Positions 9,464-19,306 of a stretch of 64,000 nt of DNA are shown here, one piece after another (the stretch's first letter is position 1; each line of letters begins with the position of its first letter). The translations under genes were made by a program, and so were the position numbers. Source of the DNA: an uncultured Haliea sp. GTDB taxonomy: Bacteria > Pseudomonadota > Gammaproteobacteria > Pseudomonadales > Halieaceae. The stretch is from positions 99,562 to 163,561 of the forward strand of contig CAJXUQ010000007.1 of the NCBI GenBank assembly GCA_913061145.1, written 5' to 3'. The notes under the pieces were generated by a model that was not told where the DNA came from, did not search any database, and was given only the letters and a program-made list of their open reading frames with translations.

Positions 9464-10906
9464 GTGAGTCACGACAGCACCAGCCTGCCCGACCTCTGGA
9501 GCCACATTCTGCGCGGCGCCGTCACCGACCTGCGCGCACTGGCCAGCGGGCGCGGCGAGCATCTACCGGCCTCCGCCATGGAGGACCTGCAGCGCATCTT
9601 CAGCCTCGCTGCGACGCTGGATCAGCAGCTCGCCGCCGCCAGTAACCATCATGACCTGATGAACACCATCACCGGCATCCGTGGCTATGCCGAAATGCTG
9701 CAAGAGGATATCGGTTCGCAGCAGCCCGACCTCGCTGACAGCCTGGCGCGGCTGCTGAAAGCGACAGAAAGCGCCGCCACGGGTACCGTCAATCGCAGCT
9801 CGGCAAGCCGGGGCACCACGGTCGCCGCTGAACCGGGGTTTATCCTCGCGGTGGACGACCTGGCCGAAAACCGGGAGCTGGTGGCGCGCTACCTGTCCCG
9901 TTCCGGGCACCTAGTGGTTACCGCGGCCAGCGGTGCCGAGGCCCTGCGCGCGCTGGCAGAGTCTGACGTGGATGTGGTGTTGCTGGACCTGATGATGCCC
10001 GACATGGACGGCCGCGAGGTACTGCGCCGCATCAAAGCCAATCCGGACTGGCGTGCCACACCGGTGATTGTGATCTCCGGCAGTCAGGACATGGACGGCA
10101 TCATCGCCTGCATTGAGGCGGGCGCCGATGACTACCTGTTCAAGCCCTTCAACCCAGTGTTGCTGCAGGCGCGGATCAAGGCCGGCATCGAGCGCAAGCG
10201 CTGGCACGACCGGGAAGAGCAGTATCGACAGCAGCTGGAGCGCAACGAAAAGTTCATCCGTGCCACCTTCGGCCGCTACCTGTCTGATGAAATTGTCACC
10301 GACATCCTGGAGCGCCCGGAAGGGCTCGAGCTTGGCGGGGACCTGCGCGAAGTCACCATCATGATGTCGGATATCCGCGGCTTCACCAGCCTCAGCGAGC
10401 ATCTGGCCCCCGCTGAAGTGGTCGCCATGCTGAACCGTTATCTTGGCACCATGACCGACATCATCATGGCGCACAATGGCACTATCGATGAATTCATTGG
10501 AGACGCCATCCTCGCCGTATTCGGTGCGCCGCAGCGTCGCGACGACGACGCCGACCGGGCGGTGCGCTGTGCGCTGGCCATGCAGGCGGCGATGGACGGC
10601 ATCAACGCGGACAATACCGCCGCCGGTCTGCCGGCGCTCGCCACCGGCATCGCCCTCAACACCGGGTCCGTCATTGCCGGCAACATCGGCTCGGAACGGC
10701 GCAGCAAATACGGCTTCGTCGGCCATCCGATGAATGTGACTTCGCGGATAGAGGACCACTGTCTGGGTGGGGAAATACTGATTTCAGAGAGCACCGTCAA
10801 CAAACTGACCGGGCACTACCGACTGAGCAACCGCCGCGAACTGGATGCCCGCGGGCTCGACCAGACCGTCGTGGTGCACCGTATCGAGGAGCAAACCGAT
10901 GGCTGA
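9464..10906 (+). CDS. Receiver-class III adenylate/guanylate cyclase with an N-terminal DHp-like segment
   Basis: About 480 residues from a GTG at 9464 (another GTG lies at 9416; neither has a good ribosome site). The N-terminus has HDLMNTITGIRGYAEMLQED, resembling a kinase dimerisation/phosphotransfer H-box, but no ATPase domain follows. Then comes a receiver (about residues 125-240; LAVDDLAENRELV, phosphoacceptor in LLDLMMPDMDG, Lys in DYLFKPF), a short coil, and a class III cyclase (about 285-475). The metal-binding Asp residues are in MSDIRGFTS and IGDAILAVFGAP. The usual substrate-specifying Lys is Glu (IDEFIGD) and the partner Asp is His (FVGHPMN), so the product is uncertain. It overlaps the next gene by eight bases. 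Confidence 0.85.
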   Translation: MSHDSTSLPDLWSHILRGAVTDLRALASGRGEHLPASAMEDLQRIFSLAATLDQQLAAASNHHDLMNTITGIRGYAEMLQEDIGSQQPDLADSLARLLKATESAATGTVNRSSASRGTTVAAEPGFILAVDDLAENRELVARYLSRSGHLVVTAASGAEALRALAESDVDVVLLDLMMPDMDGREVLRRIKANPDWRATPVIVISGSQDMDGIIACIEAGADDYLFKPFNPVLLQARIKAGIERKRWHDREEQYRQQLERNEKFIRATFGRYLSDEIVTDILERPEGLELGGDLREVTIMMSDIRGFTSLSEHLAPAEVVAMLNRYLGTMTDIIMAHNGTIDEFIGDAILAVFGAPQRRDDDADRAVRCALAMQAAMDGINADNTAAGLPALATGIALNTGSVIAGNIGSERRSKYGFVGHPMNVTSRIEDHCLGGEILISESTVNKLTGHYRLSNRRELDARGLDQTVVVHRIEEQTDG

Positions 10907-11273
10907 GCAACCCACCATTCTGCTGGTGGAGGACAACGCGATCAATTGCGAGATGCTGGCCAGGCGCCTCACGCGAGCGGGCTTTCGGGTGGTGACTGCA
11001 GCAGACGGCGAACAGGCGCTGCAAAAGATGGCCAGCGAGGGGCCGGCACTGGTGCTGATGGACATGAACCTGCCCGTGCTGGACGGCTGGAGCGCCTGCC
11101 GTGCGGCCCGCCAGGACCACCAGCTCAGGGACGTCCCGATCATCGCTCTCACCGCACACGCCATGGAAGCGGACCGACAGAGCGCACTGGCCGCCGGCTG
11201 CGACGACTACGCCACCAAGCCCATCGACTTTCCCGGGCTGCTGGCGAAAATCCAGCGGTTGTTGCCCGCGTGA
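10899..11273 (+). CDS. Single-domain response regulator
   Basis: A stand-alone receiver of 124 residues: acidic pair in LLVEDNAINCEML, phosphoacceptor Asp in LVLMDMNLPVLDGW, conserved Thr in IIALTAHAM and Lys in DDYATKPID. No output domain. The sequence type (VEDNAINCEML, TAHAMEADR) matches receivers usually found on hybrid kinases, here as a separate polypeptide. It begins inside the cyclase gene and its stop overlaps the GTG of the following kinase, so cyclase, receiver and kinase form one tightly coupled operon. It probably relays phosphate from that kinase. Confidence 0.9.
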   Translation: MAEQPTILLVEDNAINCEMLARRLTRAGFRVVTAADGEQALQKMASEGPALVLMDMNLPVLDGWSACRAARQDHQLRDVPIIALTAHAMEADRQSALAAGCDDYATKPIDFPGLLAKIQRLLPA

Positions 11274-12805
11274 GCCTGCGCCGCCGCCTTACCCTGTCGC
11301 TGTGCACCATCCTTGTGCTGTTTTCGATCAACGTCGGCACCCACTTCTGGGGCAGCTACGCGCGCCAGGAAAGTATGCTGGCGTATCGCAGCTCGGTCAC
11401 CGCAGCGCAGTTGTCCACGGATGCGGCACAATTGCTGGAAAACCAGCGCCAGCAGATCCTGGTGCTGGAAACCCTGCGTGAAACCACGGGCGACATGCTG
11501 GACGGTGACGAGCTGGCGGATGCGGAAGCCGACATCGCAAGCATCGACAGCAAGCTCACCGAACTCGGCGCACTGACCAGCGAGGTCACCCGCCCGCAGT
11601 ACGAGAGGCTGCAACAGGCGAGCCGCTACCTGCTGGACAGCTGGCTGGCGTTCTACCGCAATTTCAACGACCCCGACTTCGACAGTGACATTGATGACCC
11701 CCTGCCCTTTGTGGAGACGCTGGAGCACCTGCGCCAGCTGGAGCAGCGCCAGGCCTTCATCGCCGCCCAGCGCTCGACCATCATCGACCGGACCATCGCG
11801 CTTACCGACCGCATCACCGTCATCGGCTTTGTCGCCACCATTTTCCTCACCGCGTTGCTGGGCTTCTATCTGCTGCGTTACACCAAGCGCTCGTTGAAAC
11901 GGCTCAAGCGCGGCACCGAGCGCATCGGCATGGGCGACCTCGACTACCGTATTGCCGACTTCGACGACCGCGGCGAACTGGGCGACCTCGCCAAGGCCTT
12001 CAACGACATGTCGGACAAGATGCGCCGCGCTATCGAGGATGTACGCCGTGCCAAGGACGACGCAGACGACGCCAACGCGGCCAAGAGCCGGTTCCTCGCC
12101 AATGTCAGTCACGAACTGCGCACGCCGCTCAACGCCATCATCGGCTACAGCGAAATGCTGCAGGACGAACTGGAAGACCCCGGTGAAGTGGACCGCGAAC
12201 AGTTCCGCGACGACCTGGAGAAGATCGTGCGTTCGGGACGCCAGCTGCTGGCCCTGATCAACGACATTCTGGACCTGTCGAAGATTGAAACCGGCAAGAT
12301 GACCCTGCACCTGGAAACTTTCGCCGCTGGCGACATCCTGCAGCAGGTGTGTGACGCCATGACCCCCATGCTGCGGGAGCGCAACAACCAGCTATACCGG
12401 CCCGACTGGTCGCAGCTGCCACCGCTGTACGCCGATGCAACGCGCTTCCGGCAGATTTTTCTCAACCTGCTCAGCAACGCCTGCAAGTTCACCCGGGATG
12501 GAGAGGTGCACCTGACGGCGGCGTGTTATCAGAAGGACGGCGCGGACTGGCTGCGCTGCACGGTGCGCGATACCGGCATCGGTATGGATGCAGCCCAGCA
12601 GGCGCGCATCTTCGATGCCTTTGTGCAGGCAGAGAATGCCATCAGCGCCAACTACGGTGGCACCGGCCTCGGTCTGGCAATCTGCCGCGAGTACTGCACG
12701 CTGATGGGTGGCCACATCAGCGTCCGCAGCACACCCGGGGCCGGTTCCGAGTTTACGGTTGAACTGCCCGTGAAGGTCCGAGAGTCAGCTCCCGCAAGCG
12801 CTTGA
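11270..12805 (+). CDS. Membrane sensor histidine kinase (HAMP-HisKA-HATPase)
   Basis: 511 residues from the GTG at 11270, four-base overlap (GTGA) with the receiver gene. First TM helix near residues 8-30, then a ~150-residue periplasmic helical sensor, second TM near 175-200 (VIGFVATIFLTALLGFYLL), and a HAMP domain. HisKA has the phosphorylated His in NVSHELRTPLNAIIGYSEML (about residue 280), and the ATPase has the N box (NLLSNACKFT), GIGM and GTGLGLAICRE. No receiver is fused; the one encoded just upstream probably fills that role. The last 53 bases overlap tail-to-tail with the lipoprotein gene. Confidence 0.92.
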   Translation: MSLRRRLTLSLCTILVLFSINVGTHFWGSYARQESMLAYRSSVTAAQLSTDAAQLLENQRQQILVLETLRETTGDMLDGDELADAEADIASIDSKLTELGALTSEVTRPQYERLQQASRYLLDSWLAFYRNFNDPDFDSDIDDPLPFVETLEHLRQLEQRQAFIAAQRSTIIDRTIALTDRITVIGFVATIFLTALLGFYLLRYTKRSLKRLKRGTERIGMGDLDYRIADFDDRGELGDLAKAFNDMSDKMRRAIEDVRRAKDDADDANAAKSRFLANVSHELRTPLNAIIGYSEMLQDELEDPGEVDREQFRDDLEKIVRSGRQLLALINDILDLSKIETGKMTLHLETFAAGDILQQVCDAMTPMLRERNNQLYRPDWSQLPPLYADATRFRQIFLNLLSNACKFTRDGEVHLTAACYQKDGADWLRCTVRDTGIGMDAAQQARIFDAFVQAENAISANYGGTGLGLAICREYCTLMGGHISVRSTPGAGSEFTVELPVKVRESAPASA

Positions 12806-13367
12806 TCGCCTCCTCGCGCTTTTGCAGATCTTCCCGCAGGGTGGCATTGCTGCTCTCGAGGTCGGAGATGTGCCGGTTCAGGAGGGCAAAGGCCGCCAGG
12901 GAGTCCCGCATCAGCAGTGCCGTGGGATGCACCTGCATCTCATCGGTAAACTGTGCCACCAGACGGCGGAAGGTGGCTTCCGCCGCATCGTGGTCGTAGA
13001 ACGGGCTGTCGGGCAACATGCCCAGATAGGCGATCGCGATATCCGCCTCCCACTGCGCCGCAGGCTCCAGCTCGAGGCGCTTGTAGCGCTGGAAATGCTG
13101 CAGGGCTGCCACCGCGTCACCCTCGCTCAGGGCGCGATAGCCGCGCTCCAGAAAGGTGTAGTCGCGGCTCGCCGGCTTGCTCGCGCAATCACAGCCGGAC
13201 TGGGACGGCAGGTTCAAGGTCAGCTGCGGTGCCTCCCGGACGGCGACGTCAGTCTCGGCAGGCGGAGCAGCCTGCGACGGTGCCTCCACCGACTCCGGGG
13301 AGACCGCGCAGGCAGATAACCCAAGCAGCGCACCGGCCAGCAGGAGTGGGGACAGGAAGGGGCTCAC
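12753..13367 (-). CDS. Putative lipoprotein with C-terminal coiled coil (QseG/YfhG-like)
   Basis: 204 residues with a lipoprotein signal (FLSPLLLAGALLGLSAC, lipobox LSAC) and a short acidic/proline linker. A helical repeat-like middle follows (YRALSEGDAVAALQHFQRY, a TPR-like helix pair), then a C-terminal heptad stretch (LESSNATLREDLQKREEAIKRL). This layout recalls QseG/YfhG, the lipoprotein partner of the GlrK/QseE kinase, but similarity is by architecture only. It converges on, and overlaps by 53 bases, the kinase gene 11270-12805, which makes a sensing partnership conceivable. Confidence 0.6.
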   Translation of the reverse strand: MSPFLSPLLLAGALLGLSACAVSPESVEAPSQAAPPAETDVAVREAPQLTLNLPSQSGCDCASKPASRDYTFLERGYRALSEGDAVAALQHFQRYKRLELEPAAQWEADIAIAYLGMLPDSPFYDHDAAEATFRRLVAQFTDEMQVHPTALLMRDSLAAFALLNRHISDLESSNATLREDLQKREEAIKRLRELTLGPSRAVQP

Positions 13368-13459
13368 GGCAGTGTCCTCGGGCTGACTATCATCTGTTCA
13401 GTGTACCACCGGGGCATGGGCCTCCCCAAGGTAAACCCGACAACCGTCAGCGTCGGCAC

Positions 13460-14956
13460 TCATTCAGGGCGCAGGTGCGGGAACAGCAGAACATCACGAA
13501 TGGATGGCGAATCCGTGAGCAGCATGACCAGACGGTCGATGCCAATACCCTCGCCCGCCGTGGGCGGCATGCCGTATTCCAGCGCGCGGATATAGTCGGC
13601 ATCGTAGTGCATCGCCTCCTCGTCGCCGGCATCTTTCTCGGCCACCTGCGCCCGGAAACGCTCTGCCTGGTCCTCGGCATCGTTCAGCTCGGAAAAGCCG
13701 TTGGCAAGCTCCCGGCCGCCGACGAAAAACTCAAAACGGTCTGTCACAAACGGGTCTGCGTCGCTGCGCCGCGCCAGGGGTGACACCTCGGTGGGATAGG
13801 CGGTGATGAAAGTCGGCTGATCCAGCCGGTGCTCCACGGTTTTCTCGAAGATTTCGATCTGCACCTTGCCCAGACCCCAACTGTCTTTCAGCGGTATCCC
13901 GAGCTCGGCGGCGATGGCGCGCGCGCCCTGCTCATCCGCCAGCGCATCGGCGCGCATGCCGGGGTTGTGGCTGAGAATGGCATCGAACACCGTCATACGG
14001 GTGAAAGGCCGCGAGAAATCATACTCCGAGCCCTGATAGGTCACGCGCGTGTCGCCCAGCACCGTTGCGGTGAGCTGGCGCAGCATGTCCTCGGTCAGGT
14101 CCATGGCATCACGATAATCCGCATAGGCCCAGTAGAATTCCAGCATGGTGAACTCGGGGTTATGCCGCGTGGACAAACCCTCGTTGCGGAAATTCCGATT
14201 GATCTCGTACACCTGTTCAAAGCCGCCGACCACCAGCCGCTTGAGATACAGCTCGGGAGCAATGCGCAGGTACATATCCAGGTCCAGCGCGTTGTGGTGC
14301 GTGACGAAAGGCTTCGCGGCCGCGCCGCCCGGGATCACCTGCATCATGGGAGTTTCCACCTCCATGAAGCCGCGTCCGTCCATGTAGTCGCGAATAAAGC
14401 GCACAATGCGCGAGCGCAGGGTGAATACGGCTCGGGAGTCCGGGTTCACAATCAGGTCCACATAGCGCTGGCGGTAGCGCAACTCCTGATCCGAAAGGCC
14501 ATGGTATTTGTCTGGGAGGGGGCGCAGGGCCTTGGTCAGCAGACGGGCACTTTCCATATTGATGTACAGGTCGCCCTTGCCGGACTTGTGCAGCGGTCCC
14601 TCGGCGCAGACGATATCGCCAAGGTCCCAGCTCTTGATCTCGGCGAGTGTGTCCTCATCCAGCCCCTTGCGGTTGAGGTACAGCTGGATCTGGCCGGACC
14701 CGTCCTGGATCAGCAGGAACGCGCCGCGATTGCGGATCAAACGCCCGGCTACGGCAAAACGCTGGTCGTCCTCCTCGAGCTGCTGCTTGCTGCTGGCGCC
14801 GTATTCACGCTGCAGGTCGGCGGCCCACCCGGTGCGCCTGAAGTCGTTGGGGAAGGCGTTGCGCCTCGCTCGCAGCTGGCGGAGCTTGCCGCGCCGCTCG
14901 GCGACCAGCTTGTTTTCCTCTTCCGGGCCACGCGCGGCCTGATCCTGCTCTTTCAT
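13460..14956 (-). CDS. lysS: Lysyl-tRNA synthetase, class II
   Basis: Charges tRNA-Lys. 498 residues with an N-terminal OB-fold anticodon-binding domain (about 60-165) and class II catalytic core: motif 2 region [19 protein letters not shown] and motif 3 [14 protein letters not shown]. It lies eight bases downstream of prfB, the same prfB-lysS pair as in Escherichia coli. Start [10 protein letters not shown] chosen because it directly follows prfB. The 419-codon plus-strand frame over it is a shadow. Confidence 0.97.
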   Translation of the reverse strand: MKEQDQAARGPEEENKLVAERRGKLRQLRARRNAFPNDFRRTGWAADLQREYGASSKQQLEEDDQRFAVAGRLIRNRGAFLLIQDGSGQIQLYLNRKGLDEDTLAEIKSWDLGDIVCAEGPLHKSGKGDLYINMESARLLTKALRPLPDKYHGLSDQELRYRQRYVDLIVNPDSRAVFTLRSRIVRFIRDYMDGRGFMEVETPMMQVIPGGAAAKPFVTHHNALDLDMYLRIAPELYLKRLVVGGFEQVYEINRNFRNEGLSTRHNPEFTMLEFYWAYADYRDAMDLTEDMLRQLTATVLGDTRVTYQGSEYDFSRPFTRMTVFDAILSHNPGMRADALADEQGARAIAAELGIPLKDSWGLGKVQIEIFEKTVEHRLDQPTFITAYPTEVSPLARRSDADPFVTDRFEFFVGGRELANGFSELNDAEDQAERFRAQVAEKDAGDEEAMHYDADYIRALEYGMPPTAGEGIGIDRLVMLLTDSPSIRDVLLFPHLRPE

Positions 14957-14964
14957 AAGTCGTC

Positions 14965-16063
14965 CTACAGCCCTTTCTTCAGTGAGGCTTCGATAAACAG
15001 GTCGATATCGCCGTCCAGCACCGCCTGCGTGTTGCTCGTTTCCACACCGGTGCGCAGGTCCTTGATCCGCGACTGGTCGAGCACATAGGAACGGATCTGG
15101 CTGCCCCAGCCGATATCCGCCTTGCTGTCTTCCGTGGCCTGCTTCGCTTCGCTGCGTTTGAGCATCTCCAGCTCATACAGCTTGGCACGCAGCATTTTCA
15201 TCGCCCGGTCGCGGTTCTGGTGCTGCGAGCGCTCGGTCTGGCAGGACACCACCACGCCACTGGGGTTGTGGGTAATCCGCACGGCGGAGTCGGTCTTGTT
15301 GACGTGCTGCCCGCCTGCCCCGCTGGAGCGATAGGTGTCGACGCGCAGGTCGGCGGGATTGATGTCGATTTCGATGTCATCGTCGATTTCCGGCGAGACG
15401 AACACCGACACGAAGGACGTGTGTCGACGGTTCCCGGAGTCGAACGGCGACTTGCGCACCAGCCGATGTACGCCAGTTTCGGTGCGCAGCCAGCCGAAGG
15501 CGTATTCGCCCTCGAAGTGGATGGTCGCGCTCTTGATACCGGCGACCTCCCCCGCAGACACTTCGATCAGGTCGGTCTTGAAGCCGCTGGCTTCACCCCA
15601 GCGCAGGTACATGCGCAGCAGCATTTCCGCCCAGTCCTGGGCTTCCGTGCCACCGGAGCCAGCCTGCACATCCAGGTAGGCGTTGTTCGGGTCCATCTCA
15701 CCCGAAAACATACGCCGGAATTCCAGCTGCTCCAGCTGTTTCAGCAGCGCCTCGATATCCGCGCGCACCTCGGCCACCGTGCCCTCGTCATCCTCGACGG
15801 CTGCCAGCTCGAGCAGGTCGGCGGCGTCACCGGTGGCACCGTCCAGGTGTTCGATGGTGGAGACGATTTTTTCCAGTGCCGCGCGCTCCCGCCCCAGTTC
15901 CTGGGCCCGCTCCGGCTTGTCCCAGACGCTGGGCTCGGCAAGCTCCAGTTCTACTTCAGCGAGGCGTTCCTTGCGGGTATCGAAGTCAAAGATACCCCCT
16001 CAGCACGGCGGTGCGTGCCTCGATGTCCTTGAGGGTCTGTAACAGCGGATTGATCTCTAACAT
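14965..16063 (-). CDS. prfB: Peptide chain release factor 2, with programmed +1 frameshift
   Basis: Recognises UGA and UAA and releases the finished protein. The reading frame starts at 16063 ([13 protein letters not shown]), runs 25 codons, and stops at an in-frame TGA (15988-15986). After a +1 shift it continues through GACTTCGATACC to 14965, giving 365 residues, the same length as the E. coli protein. The SPF anticodon-like tripeptide (KSPFDSGN) and the catalytic GGQ (GAGGQHVNK) are both present. It is followed closely by lysS. Read as a single frame it would appear truncated; this is regulation, not damage. Confidence 0.96.
15985..16000 (-). promoter_or_regulatory. prfB programmed +1 frameshift site
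   Basis: The minus strand reads AGG GGG TAT CTT TGA C. The AGGGGG stretch is the internal Shine-Dalgarno-like sequence, CTT the slippery codon, and TGA-C the slow stop. This is the classical autoregulatory shift: low RF2 favours sliding to the +1 frame and making more RF2. It is at codon 26, as in E. coli. Confidence 0.95.
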
Positions 16064-16143
16064 GACGCGCCTGTCCTGCGGGAAAAGGCGCGCAGTGTAC
16101 CGTAGGGAACAAAAACAGGCCACCGGCGAGCCACAGGAGCCGC

Positions 16144-17886
16144 CTATACGGCCTCCAGCTGCTCGACGACAAGCTGCAGGCTGCGCCGTCCGCGAAACTC
16201 GTTCACATCCAGCCGATAGGCGGCGCGCACCCACTGCGCCTCGTCATCCGGCCAGCGCTCGAGATCCACGTTGAAGGCGATGGCGTCGAGCACCTCATGC
16301 GAGCCGGGCAGGCCGAGAACAAGCTTTAGGTGCTTCCCTGCCACCAACCGTTGCTGCACAAGGCGAAAGCGGCCATCGAACAGGGGCTCCGGGAAATGTT
16401 GCCCCCAGGGTCCGCCGAGACGCAGGGACTCGGCCAGCGCCAGATCAAAATCAGAGGGCGCGAGTTCGCCGTCCGACTCCAGCACCGCCTCCAGATCGAG
16501 GTCGCGGCCGTGCCGTTCCACTTCGGCGACGAAGGCTATGGCAAAGGCTGCATAGTGTGCCCGCGGCAGGGTCAGGCCCGCGGCCATCGCATGGCCGCCG
16601 AACCGATTCAGCAGGCCGGGATGCCGCGTTGCCACTGCATCCAGTACATCCCGTACATGAATACCCTGAATGGAGCGCGCAGAACCCTTGAGCTCGTCGC
16701 TGTCGGGGCCGGCGTCGGCGAAGACCACGGTGGGCCGGTGCACACGCTCCTTGACCCGCGACGCCAGAATACCAATCACGCCCTGGTGCCAACCGGGCTC
16801 ATACAGCGTGACGCCGGCAGGCACCTCGTCCGTGTCCGAGAGCGGCGCGAGCTGATCCAGCAAGGCCAGCGCTTCCTCCTGCATGCCGTGTTCAATACGG
16901 CGCCGCTCTTCGTTGAGGCGCTGCAGCCGGGCGGCGTAGTCCGCGGCGCGCTCGCGCCCGGGTGACAACAGGCATTCGATACCCACCGACATATCATCCA
17001 GCCGCCCTGCTGCATTCAATCGCGGCCCGACGGTGAAGCCGAGGTCCGACGCGACGGTGGTCGCGGGGTTGCGGCCTGCCACTTCCAACAGGGCAATCAG
17101 CCCCGGGCGGGCCAGGCCGCGGCGAATACGCTGCAGCCCCGCCGCAACCAGTATCCGGTTGTTGCGATCCAACGGGACAACGTCGGCCACCGTGCCCAGC
17201 GCCACCAGATCGAGGAATTCCGCCAGATTCGGTTCCTGCAGGGCGCGCTGGGCAAACCAGCCGCGGCGGCGCAGCTCAGCGCGCAGCGCGAGCATGACAT
17301 AGAAAATCACCCCCACACCGGCCAGCGCCTTGCTGGCAAAGCCGCAGCCAGGCTGGTTGGGGTTGACGATCACCTCCGCCGCCGGCAGCGTCTCCCCCGC
17401 GAGGTGGTGGTCGGTGACCAGTGTGGCAATTCCCTGCGCGCGCGCGGCGCGTACACCGTCGATACTGGCGATGCCGTTGTCCACGGTGATGATCAGGTCC
17501 GGCTGGCGCCGGGCGGCCAGCGCGACAATTTCCGGCGTCAGTCCGTAGCCGTACTCGAAGCGATTGGGTACCAGGTAATCGACCTCTGCAGCGCCCATGG
17601 CACGCAATGCGCCCAGCGCCAGTGCGGTGCTGGTTGCACCATCGGCATCGAAGTCACCGATCACCAGCAGGCGCTGCCCGGTGGCCAGGGCATCTGCCAG
17701 CAGGCACGCTGCGGCATCCGCTCCGGTCAGGGTCTCGGGTGGCAGCAAGTCATGCAGGGATAATTGCAGGTCACGGGCGCTGCGCACGCCGCGGTTGGCA
17801 TAGACCCGCGCCAGCAGGGGTGGCAGGCCGCCCGCCGCGAGTTCGGGGCTGGGCGCCAGGGCGCGGCGAACTACGCGTCGAATCAC
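16144..17886 (-). CDS. recJ: Single-stranded-DNA-specific exonuclease RecJ
   Basis: 5'-3' single-strand exonuclease in recombination and mismatch repair. 580 residues, normal length. The DHH phosphoesterase motifs are in VIGDFDADGATST and VTDHHLAGE, with VDNGIASIDGV between; the DHHA1 region carries NRFGGHAMAAGLTL, and an OB-fold forms the C-terminus. It sits between thrC and prfB, all on the minus strand, 11 bases after thrC. Confidence 0.96.
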   Translation of the reverse strand: MIRRVVRRALAPSPELAAGGLPPLLARVYANRGVRSARDLQLSLHDLLPPETLTGADAAACLLADALATGQRLLVIGDFDADGATSTALALGALRAMGAAEVDYLVPNRFEYGYGLTPEIVALAARRQPDLIITVDNGIASIDGVRAARAQGIATLVTDHHLAGETLPAAEVIVNPNQPGCGFASKALAGVGVIFYVMLALRAELRRRGWFAQRALQEPNLAEFLDLVALGTVADVVPLDRNNRILVAAGLQRIRRGLARPGLIALLEVAGRNPATTVASDLGFTVGPRLNAAGRLDDMSVGIECLLSPGRERAADYAARLQRLNEERRRIEHGMQEEALALLDQLAPLSDTDEVPAGVTLYEPGWHQGVIGILASRVKERVHRPTVVFADAGPDSDELKGSARSIQGIHVRDVLDAVATRHPGLLNRFGGHAMAAGLTLPRAHYAAFAIAFVAEVERHGRDLDLEAVLESDGELAPSDFDLALAESLRLGGPWGQHFPEPLFDGRFRLVQQRLVAGKHLKLVLGLPGSHEVLDAIAFNVDLERWPDDEAQWVRAAYRLDVNEFRGRRSLQLVVEQLEAV

Positions 17887-17897
17887 TCCGCCGGCGC

Positions 17898-19295
17898 TCA
17901 GGCGCCGAGGTGGTTCGCCATGAAGGCCTGCACGGCGGACAGTTCGCAGGGCAACACTTCAAAGCGCTCTGTACGATCAAACAGATCGGCCAGGTGCAGG
18001 GGCAGCGGTGGCTCACAGCCGACCACGGCACGCTGGATAGCCTGCGGAAACTTCGCCGGGTGCGCCGTTGCCAGGGTCACCACCGGAATGCCGTCGCCGA
18101 TACCTGAGGCCAGGGCCGCTTTGACACCAATCGCGCTGTGCGGGTCCAGCAGGTATTCAGACTCCTGCCAGACGGCAGCAATCTGTGCACAGGTTTCCTC
18201 GTCGGGCACGCGGTAACTGGAGAACAGCTGCCGGGCGCGCTGCATCGCGGTGTCGGAGAAATGAATATCGCCCTTGTCGAAGTCACGCATCATGGCCGCC
18301 ACGGCGGCGCCATCACGATCGTAGAGGTCAAAGAGCAGGCGCTCAAAATTGCTGGATACTGTGATATCCATGCTCGGTGAGAGTGTGTGCTCCAGCGACT
18401 GGCGGCCATAGGTGGCGGTGGTCATCACCCGGTGCAGAACGTCATTGCGGTTGGTGGCGATAATCAGCTGCGCAACGGGCAGGCCCATCTGGTGCGCCAG
18501 GTAACCGGCGAAAATGTCGCCAAAGTTCCCGGTAGGCACGGAAAACGCCACAGGACGCGCGGGACCACCGAGCGCCAGGGCCGCATAGAAGTAGTACACG
18601 ATCTGCGCCATGATCCGCGCCCAGTTGATCGAGTTGACGGCCACAAGGTGGCGGTCATCCGGCAGGAAGCTGCGGTCACCGAAGCTGGCCTTGACCATGG
18701 CCTGGCAGTCATCGAAGTTGCCCTGCACGGCGATGTTGTGGATGTTGTCCCCCACAACCGTGGTCATCTGCCGGCGCTGCACCTCCGACACGCGGTCGTG
18801 CGGATGCAGAATGAAGATGTCGATATTTTTGCAGCGCTTGCAGCCCTCAATGGCGGCAGAGCCCGTGTCGCCGGAGGTCGCACCCATGATGACCACTTTC
18901 TGGTGGCGGCGCTCCAGCACGTAATCCAGCAGGCGCCCCAGCAGCTGCAATGCAAAGTCCTTGAACGCAAGCGTCGGGCCATGGAACAGCTCCAGCACCC
19001 ACTGGTTGTGGCCAATCTGCACCAGCGGCGCAACCGCGCCGTGGCGGAACACCGCATAGGTGTCAGCGATGAGGTCGCGCAGGTCGTCCCGGGGAATGCA
19101 GTCACCGACGAAGGGTTCGATGATGCGCTGGGCCAGCTGCGGGTAGTCCATACCCGCCATGGCGGCGATCTCCTGCTGGCTGAAGCGGGGCAGGCTCTCG
19201 GGTACGTACAGGCCGCCATCGGACGCCAGGCCGGTCAGCAGGACCTGCTCAAAGTTCAGTGCGGGGGCCTGGCCCCGGGTGCTGATGTACTGCAT
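17898..19295 (-). CDS. thrC: Threonine synthase
   Basis: PLP enzyme converting O-phosphohomoserine to threonine. 465 residues of the long gammaproteobacterial type. The PLP-binding Lys is in GPTLAFKDFALQLLG, and the phosphate-binding loop in MGATSGDTGSAAIEG. It follows hom by 11 bases, and so belongs to the alaC-hom-thrC operon of threonine synthesis. Confidence 0.96.
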   Translation of the reverse strand: MQYISTRGQAPALNFEQVLLTGLASDGGLYVPESLPRFSQQEIAAMAGMDYPQLAQRIIEPFVGDCIPRDDLRDLIADTYAVFRHGAVAPLVQIGHNQWVLELFHGPTLAFKDFALQLLGRLLDYVLERRHQKVVIMGATSGDTGSAAIEGCKRCKNIDIFILHPHDRVSEVQRRQMTTVVGDNIHNIAVQGNFDDCQAMVKASFGDRSFLPDDRHLVAVNSINWARIMAQIVYYFYAALALGGPARPVAFSVPTGNFGDIFAGYLAHQMGLPVAQLIIATNRNDVLHRVMTTATYGRQSLEHTLSPSMDITVSSNFERLLFDLYDRDGAAVAAMMRDFDKGDIHFSDTAMQRARQLFSSYRVPDEETCAQIAAVWQESEYLLDPHSAIGVKAALASGIGDGIPVVTLATAHPAKFPQAIQRAVVGCEPPLPLHLADLFDRTERFEVLPCELSAVQAFMANHLGA

Positions 19296-19306
19296 ATCTG
19301 CTCCTG

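Noticed and set aside
13829..15088. 419-codon plus-strand frame opposite lysS and prfB
   Set aside because: Shadow of lysS/prfB; no domain motifs, and it spans two genes.
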